Positions 57,659 to 64,000 of a stretch of DNA of 64,000 nt are shown here, piece after piece (positions within the stretch are counted from its first letter, which is position 1; each line of letters begins with the position of its first letter). This DNA comes from Datisca glomerata (taxonomy: Eukaryota; Streptophyta; Magnoliopsida; Cucurbitales; Datiscaceae): assembly GCA_003255025.1 (NCBI GenBank), contig QANY01008011.1:1-64000 (forward strand), written 5' to 3'. The translations under genes and the position numbers were made by a program. The notes under the pieces were generated by a model. That model made no database searches and was not told the origin of the DNA. It saw only the letters and a list, made by a program, of their open reading frames with translations.

Positions 57659-59411
57659 TTAGGAAAATATCATGCATGATGCAAATACTTAAATATTTAA
57701 AAATCTAATAAAAAATATTTCTTCCATGATGTTACGATCAATAACGATAGCTTGTTTCATCTAAGTACAACGTCCAAGCTACTTCATATCGCATCGAGAC
57801 TCCTCTCGTTTGGTTAAGACTTCTCAAGATGTCACTACATCTAGCTTAACCAATCACTAATGGTTTTGGTCACCTTAGCCCTATTGACCCCTATGAGGGA
57901 TTCTAATGTGCTTCGGTCTAAGCATTTAACCAACGCATCGGCTTTAAATGTTGTTATGAAATAACAATCCGTCTAGGAACGATCTCGCATCACTAATTCT
58001 TTTACAAGCTTTAGCTTCTTAAGCAACTCGATAACTCAAAGCGAAATGATTCCAAAGTTTCTCCCACTACAAGAGGACTGCTAGGGCGGCTCTAAACCAT
58101 TTCTCGTGCCACGATCAAGTTTGCGTTGGAGACCTTGGGAACATTTCAACGTAAACAACCACCCCACTTAGTTTTTGAAAAAAATAGATTTTTTGTTATT
58201 TTTTTCAAAAATTATAACTCTTTATTAATTCGGAAATAACAAGTTTCAAAAATTATAAACTTTTATAAAATTAAATCCCAATTTAAAATTTGTAACTTTT
58301 ATAAAATTCACATTGTATTTAAATTATAACCCATTATAAATTAAACTACAATGATGCATGAACATGCTACATGACATGGCATATCCATATTTCTATATGG
58401 CATGTTATATGATGATGCGAGATTAATAATAAATCATCTATTCAAAATTACCATCCTTATTGACTCATTTCTAATTTTAACCCATAAAAGAATAATAAAT
58501 AAATTATAATTAATTTGAATACTAATCTTCATGACGTCTGTAATTGTCTCTTTGTCTTTCAAAAGTCCATTCCCATTTTAAAATTCAAATTTCAAATTAA
58601 AAAATTTTAATTCAAAATTCAAAAGTTAAATTTTGATCAAAACACTTTAATTTAGAAAAATTATTTTCCTAATTAAATAATCTCATTATCTTTTAAATTC
58701 GAAAAATAAAATAGATAAAATAGATAATAATCCATTTGAATTCAAAATTCAAAAGATAAAAATGTAAAAAAAGATAATTAAAATCAAATTTCAAAAGATA
58801 AAATATATAAAATGAATAATTATCTTTTAAATATTTGATACCATATCTTTTGAATTTTAATTATCTTTTATCTTTTTAAAAACAAAAATTCAAATTTCAA
58901 ATATATTAAAGATAAAATATGATATTAGAGTTTTTATGAAACATCACATGGTTTTCTAAACCCTAATTGTTATCGCTTAGGGTTTCATAAACCCTAGTCA
59001 CCACACAGAGCACGGTAGTGGACAATAGGAGGCAGTGTGGAACGGCGGTAGGCGTCGGCGGCGGTGCGACCAATGACGTTTTCGGTTGCAGTTTTCCGGT
59101 GACAGCAACTTTCAATGACGGCGTCGACGAATGGCATTTTTTGGCTGTTTTCAATGTGGCGGCGATATTACATCAAATTTATCAAAAATTACAATTTTTG
59201 TAATAAAATAAATTACATAAAATCTTATACCTCAAATCTGGCGTACATCAATTCTAAATTGAAAGCAAAAACGCCCAGAGCTAATAGATAGAGATCCAAT
59301 CATATAACACATTCAAACAGATTTGAATCTACCATACACACATATATGTCAATATCAACAAATTCATATATACGTTCATTTCAAATATCTATATGCATAA
59401 TCAAAAACTTA
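57659..59411 (-). other. copia-2 leader
   Basis: About 1.75 kb between primer site and gag. The part 57740-58160 matches the copia-1 leader. A G+C-rich islet at 58960-59170 holds a 63-codon minus-strand frame (59154-58963) starting MKTAKKCHSSTPSLKV; it could be an upstream ORF or foreign sequence picked up by the element. The rest is AT-rich without features. Confidence 0.6.
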
Positions 59412-59425
59412 TGGCTCTGATACCA
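59412..59425 (-). other. copia-2 tRNA-Met primer site
   Basis: The minus strand reads TGGTATCAGAGCCA two bases after the LTR end (CCAACA, AT). Confidence 0.9.
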
Positions 59426-59427
59426 AT

Positions 59428-61091
59428 TGTTGGATCGGTGGTTTTAAAATTAAAGAAAAACAAGTTTGAACCACGGACTGTTCGTGGGCAGAATATCAAA
59501 TTTTTTTCTAAAACTTATTTAATCGAATTGAATAATTAAAAATCAAAATGACAAATGATCATGCATATCAGATATTGAAACGAATAAAAAATATTGAAAC
59601 GATTTTCACCTTTGTGATGTATTGGAGATTTGCTGAATTAGTGGAATTCTAGTTTTGTTCTTCAAACTTCAAGATCCAAATCTCAAGCTTGATCTTCAAG
59701 AACCAAAATCTAAGTACGATCTTCAAGAACTAATTTTTCAAAAAAAATCTCACACTAATAACCACTCGTTAATTTTAAAAATATATCTCATGAGAATTTA
59801 CTTTAGGAACTGAGTGTGGGCTCTCAAAATGATTGAATAAGAAAAATCAAATTTTTCTTCGTTCAATTTGAAATTCGGCGGCAACATGTGAGGGAGGGGG
59901 AGAAAACTCTTTTTATCTCTCTGCGTAATTATGTATTGTATTGATCAATATCAATTACTGTGTATCTAATACAATTACATTGTTGTAGTCAAATCGCTAT
60001 CACATATATAGTTATTAATTTTAGGAATTTGTAAATATACCCCTGTGTTTCAAATTTTTTAAAAATTAACCCAAAAATAACCACCATGGCCAAATTTTGT
60101 ATACATCCTCTTAGAATTTGTATTGTATCGAAATTCATCAATCTAATTCATCAATCTAATTGATAAATCTAATTGATCTCTATCAATTAATTAATTTTTT
60201 TATTTACTAATCATCCAATAATTAAAAAATAATAAATTAATTAATTTCAATACAATTAATCACACTTAACTAATTAAGTGACAACACCCATCACATATGA
60301 GTGTAGCAAATACACATTGACACTAAAATACATTTTGGTGTAACTGATTTCGTTTCTTCTATTCCTGTTCTCATGAGCTATTCCTGAGACCAAATGGACC
60401 CATATGAACAAATCTATAGGCTTGAAATATCCGACGAATTTATCTTTTTAAATTCTTGACCTATTTAATCATGACATCGTACAACTCCACTATAGGTTCG
60501 ATGCCAAATCAACTCTCGATTCATGCGCGCTACATTTTTTCTTGGTGTAAATAAACTCTTTTATTTCACTGTCCACAAAATATTTTAACATATTACCTAT
60601 CGTGTATATCAGTAACAAGAGCGGGGATGTAAAATTACCAGTTTACTGTTCTTGTTATTATGTCTTTAACTCGTTTATTGATTGTGAATAAGAAAAACAT
60701 AATAGGGTCTTATCTAGTACAATTCACAAGTCTTAATCAATTACTCAATTCATTGAATACCATGCCCGGTTTATTTATTCACTCACCCATCAATAAATCA
60801 TAAGGTGGTATTGTTGTTTCCACAATCCAACCACGAATTTTCATATCTGTGAATCACATAACTCCAACTTAATTGAATTACAATCCCAACAGTCAATATA
60901 TTGTCCACCAATTCGAACTCACTCATTTGACATAGCAAAGATCGCAAGTAACTAAGTCAAGTTATATATTCACCTCAGAATTAAGGTAATTATGAAAATA
61001 CCCTTAAGGTGTAACAACTAGTTTTAGAGCTAGGTAAACAATTTTTGCTTTAAACTAATTTGTTACCGATCTATTCAACATGTTCCATAAA
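59428..61091 (-). repeat. copia-2 5' LTR, outer end deleted
   Basis: Begins TGTTGGATCGGTGG on the plus strand and parallels 51585 to about 53213. It then switches at GTTCCATAA to copia-3 sequence (AAGTGATGAATTG). About 320 bases of LTR are missing. Confidence 0.85.
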
Positions 61092-61350
61092 AGTGATGAA
61101 TTGAACACATTTATAGGTTTAACTTCTGATTTTAGTTTCAAAGGATAAATCCAGCAAAACCTAAAGTAATCATTAAAAAAAGTAATATAGTACTTGAAAC
61201 ATGTGCTAGAGAGTTGAGGTGATAGACTCCAAATATCAGAGTATATCAGTTCAAAAGGTTTTGATCCATGATAAGTAGATTAGGGAAAGCTAGACTGGTG
61301 AAGTTTTCCATGTTGACATGTATCCTGCAAATTTAATTGGTTTTCACTGT
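61092..61350 (-). repeat. copia-3 integrase/hinge unit 2, upstream part
   Basis: Corresponds to 62228-62460 of unit 1 (AAGTGATGAATTGAACACAT). It joins the hinge of unit 1 at TTTAATTGGTTTTCACTGTCAAGTT (61330-61356). Confidence 0.75.
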
Positions 61351-61359
61351 CAAGTTATG

Positions 61360-62500
61360 GGTAGTGAAGTTGTTGGTAGCACATTGCTAAAGGTATACAG
61401 TTACTTGAGGGTTGGTTTTCAATGTTAAGTAAGGAGATAGATACCAAAGGTACACTATTATGCTGAAAATAAGTGGGTGAATTTGCAGGATTAGTTGGTG
61501 AGTTTGAATGTGATATTAGACGAGAAATATAGTGATCCAAAGGTGACTGTGGTGCTTATCCAAGTGCAGGTATTGTAGATACTGATGGAGATGTACCATA
61601 TGAGACTACTTGACTAGACAAGAAAGGTATAAGAAAAGAAGACCAAGAAGAGTGAGTAGGTGTGTTGGGTGAAATCTTAGAAAGTGATGAACATAGAATA
61701 TGAAAAGGAAATTCAGATTCATTGAATGAAACACTCTTAGTAATGTAAACTCGCCCAGACACAGGTTCAAGGCACTTGTAACCTTTATGATAATCACTTT
61801 AACCTATAAAAACACATTTTGTTGTGTGAAATTTGAATTTTTGTGATTGATATGGGCGCAGGTGAGGGAGGCAAGAGCAACCAAAGGTTTTAAGCAAAAG
61901 GTAATACGGTTTATGCTTATACAAGACTTCATATGGTGATTTGAGGTGGAGTAAGGGTGTGAGAAGCTCGTTTATTAGATAAACTTCTGTTGAAAGGTCT
62001 CCCACCAATATTTGAGAGGTAATTTGGATTGAGATGAAAGAGTGAGCCCCATCTCTACTACATGTATATGCTTGCACTCAGTTCTCCCATTTTGTTGGTG
62101 TAGGTAAGGACATGGATGTCTAAAAAAGATACCTAATTGCTAAAAGATAGGCAGTAAGCTTCTATATTCCACTCTCTAGTCAGTTTGGATAGATTTGATC
62201 TTAGTATCAAAGAATCTTTCTATAAAAGTGATGAATTGAACACATATAGGTTTATCTTTTGATTTTAGTTTCAAAGGATAAATCCAACAAAACCTAGAGT
62301 AATCATCAATAAAACTAATATAGTACTTAAGACATGTGCTAGATAATTGAGGTGATAGACCCCAAATATCGAGTATATCAATTCAAAAGGTTTTGACTCA
62401 TGATAAGAAGATGCAAGAAAGCTAGACTGATGAAGTTTTCCATGCTGACACGCATCACAAAAATTTAATTGAGAGATGGAACGAGATTTCACATTCATAT
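61360..62500 (-). pseudogene. copia-3 integrase and hinge, unit 1
   Basis: Minus strand: CDACQHGKLHQSSFLASSYH (zinc-binding Cys pair), KPFELIYSIFGVYHL where the first catalytic Asp of SDIWG is lost, SPYEVLYKHKPYYLLLKTFG, CVFIG, and SGRVYITKSVSFNESEFPFH, then a Ser/His/Pro-rich hinge with SPTYFQHNSVPLVSISLLN. The hinge end at about 61360 joins back to integrase instead of running into RT. Confidence 0.75.
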
Positions 62501-63310
62501 AAGTAAGAACATGCCTAAGAATTAAGGAGGATTGATGGCCAAGACGTTTATGCCAAATGTTGACTTTATTATTGACTGAAGTAGGAGATAGTGCACTATG
62601 ATTACATGAAAAAGAAGCAACAGAATCTGGTGTATAGCTATTTGTAAGGAAATTACACTTATTTGAACTAAAACTTTTAGAAGCAGATAGTAAAAATTCT
62701 GGTTTATGAGAGGCATCTTTATGTACTGACAGAAAAATTGAAGATTGAACAGGAATATGCTTGGAGTGAGCTTTAGGCAATGTGAAGTGGTAAAAACCAT
62801 CTTTAAGAGTTCGTTGTAGAATGACCTTCCCTATAGTCTTGTCCTTGATAAGATAAAAAAGAAAATTGAACTCTATTAGTATGTCATTATCCTTAGTTAA
62901 TTGAGAAACACTAAGGAAGTTCTTGGTTATGGTAGGAACACATAAATCTGGTTAAGAGTTAAAGACACAGTGCATGTATTAATAACAGAAGTACTAATAT
63001 GTGTAATGTCAAAAGACTTACTATTGGCAACCATAAGTTTACCTTTGCTTTTATAATCTGACTTGATAAAAAGATTGCCTAGGTTAGAGATAACATGGTT
63101 AGTGGCAGCACTATCCATGAACCATGATTCTTCTTCTGTTGAATTTTATGTAGTAAGATAGGCTGATGCTCGAGGGATGGAAGAGTTCTGAGGTGAAGTG
63201 TGACCCTGATTAAAATTTGTGTTGAATTCAAGTTGAAACTCGGCATCAATTTTGTTGTAACAATTGAAGAGTGCCCATGATGTTTGCAAATTTGACAAGA
63301 AGGTATGTGG
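62501..63310 (-). pseudogene. copia-3 gag end, protease and pre-integrase
   Basis: CQICKHHGHSS at about 63300-63265 is the gag zinc knuckle, with a one-base shift before its last Cys. MDSAATNHVIS (63118) is the protease site, in the copia form D-S-A-A-T. IWHKRLGHQSSLILRHVL (about 62570-62520) is the pre-integrase His-His block. Confidence 0.75.
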
Positions 63311-63610
63311 CCTCCTTGATTGTTTCTTCCCCTTCTAAAGTTACCTCTTCCACCTCTAGAATTGCATTGTCCTCGTCCTCGTGAAGAGTTAACAATTTGA
63401 GATTGACTAGCATGACCTATCCTCGGTTATTACCAAAATGAGCCATATTGGTTGTTGGATTGACACTGTCTGTAAGAGTAAAATTTGTTTGCTCTATTAT
63501 TATCTCATGAGATTGAATCATACACTGAGATTCTTGAAGAGTAACAACATCATGTCCGGAGGTTAAATTCACAACACAGGATCATACTCACTGTTGAGAC
63601 CACCAAGAAT

Positions 63611-64000
63611 GCGTTGGAATTGTGTTCATAAAGTAGGGTGTAATAACTATTTATGAATATTTAGTTATTTCTCTGACATTTATGTATTACTGAATTTTAT
63701 GAATAAATGAAAGTTTTCCCTTAATTAAAATGTGTTTATAATTTACTTAAGTCCTGAAATTATTATTAACATAAGAAGATTAAAGACAAAGGGGAGTTTG
63801 GAATGTTATCGCAGTATTAGGATTGACTAGGCAATCGAGTCTGATTATGACTGTTAGGTTGAACCAAATGATGCGGTCTTGGGGCATGGGAGTGGAGACT
63901 TTAACGGTTGACCTAGACATGTTATAAAATATGTTGAATAGACCGGTAACAAATTAGTTTAGAGTAAAAACTGTTTACCTAGCTCTAAATCTAATTGTTA
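63611..64000 (+). repeat. Start of another copia-1/2-family LTR
   Basis: From about GTTGGAATTGTGTTCATAAAG it follows the LTR of copia-1 (5748 or 11707) in plus orientation to the window end, including ATTAGGATTGACTAGGCAATCGA and CTAGCTCTAAATCTAATTGTTA. It interrupts the copia-3 gag side. Whether a full element or a solo LTR cannot be seen. Confidence 0.8.

Larger units (their letters stand above)
51585..61091 (-). mobile_element. Ty1-copia element copia-2, nested in copia-3
   Basis: Minus strand: truncated 5' LTR (61091-59428), tRNA-Met primer site (59425-59412), long leader, gag (57658-56890), protease/integrase, RT (55100-54300), RNase H (54269-53553), polypurine tract (53551-53539) and an intact 3' LTR (53538-51585). 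It is the same family as copia-1 and better preserved. It lies in copia-3 after GATTTGAGGTGGAGTA; the uninterrupted site can be read at 61938-61953 in unit 1. A deletion at the high end removed the outer part of the LTR and adjacent copia-3 sequence, so no target duplication remains. Confidence 0.85.
48331..63610 (-). mobile_element. Ty1-copia element copia-3, interrupted and internally triplicated
   Basis: Minus-strand order: gag end with a zinc knuckle (63310-63240), protease (63118-62927), pre-integrase and integrase (62800 to about 61380), repeated integrase/hinge units (61350-61092, then 51584-51010, then 50990-49860), RT (49759-48790), RNase H (48746-48340). It is a different lineage from copia-1/2: the hinge is Ser/Pro/His-rich, and the RT begins MLDELHALERNHTCTLVP. 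Copia-2 is inserted in the second repeated unit, and another LTR interrupts the gag side at 63611. Frameshifts throughout. LTRs were not identified. Confidence 0.75.

Noticed and set aside
59018..59203. Plus-strand Gly/Val-rich frame in the copia-2 leader
   Set aside because: Opposite to the element's transcription and explained by the G+C-rich islet; no motif. Kept only as part of the islet finding.

Overview
This is nuclear DNA of a flowering plant, most likely a eudicot. It is AT-rich and packed with nested, decayed retroelements of the Ty1-copia and Ty3-gypsy types. It also holds a large cluster of endogenous plant pararetrovirus (Caulimoviridae-type) genomes. I see one clearly intact host gene: an intronless homologue of the NKAP nuclear/spliceosomal protein at 41983-43608. 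I see no rRNA, tRNA, CRISPR or bacterial-type operon.

Layout. (1) 1-5747: 3' part of a Ty3-gypsy pol on the minus strand (RT, RNase H, integrase, then a repeat-rich 3' region), interrupted by a 2.3-kb solo LTR at 934-3226 with a 5-bp target duplication. (2) 5748-12806: a decayed Ty1-copia element (copia-1, plus strand). (3) 13000-41530: arrays of palindromic 'CTACTTGAA..TTCAAGTAG' repeats at 13195-13982 and 40266-41092, with weak terminal-inverted-repeat-like ends. Between them lies a 26-kb cluster of four pararetrovirus copies: A (minus, 13983-22228), B (plus, 22241-29756), C (minus, truncated, 29757-32560) and D (minus, 32561-40265). (4) 41983-43608: the NKAP gene, followed by about 4.7 kb with no recognisable gene. 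(5) 48330-63610: a second copia family (copia-3, minus) whose integrase-to-hinge segment is tandemly triplicated. Inside its second unit sits a copy of the copia-1 family (copia-2, minus, 51585-61091). (6) 63611-64000: the start of another LTR of the copia-1/2 family.

The most interesting content is the virus cluster. All copies share a tRNA-Met primer site, a TATA/poly(A) arrangement and a long leader, but their coding content differs. D has movement protein, capsid, protease, RT and RNase H, then an unidentified ORF2. A lacks the movement protein domain, and so does what remains of C. Where D has RNase H, A and B carry an AlkB-like 2-oxoglutarate/Fe(II) dioxygenase domain fused in frame to ORF2. 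In B the domain keeps its HxD, His and RxSxTFR residues. It looks like the AlkB domain of flexivirus replicases, which as far as I know is not part of the standard Caulimoviridae gene set. B resembles D at its 5' end and A at its 3' end, so it looks recombinant. Together this suggests a two-component family: an MP-plus/RNase H-plus form and an MP-minus/AlkB-plus form. Every viral copy here is broken by stops, frameshifts or deletions.

Limits: all homology calls come from reading motifs. No alignment or database search was run, and element edges are exact only where TG/CA ends, primer sites or breakpoints could be read directly.
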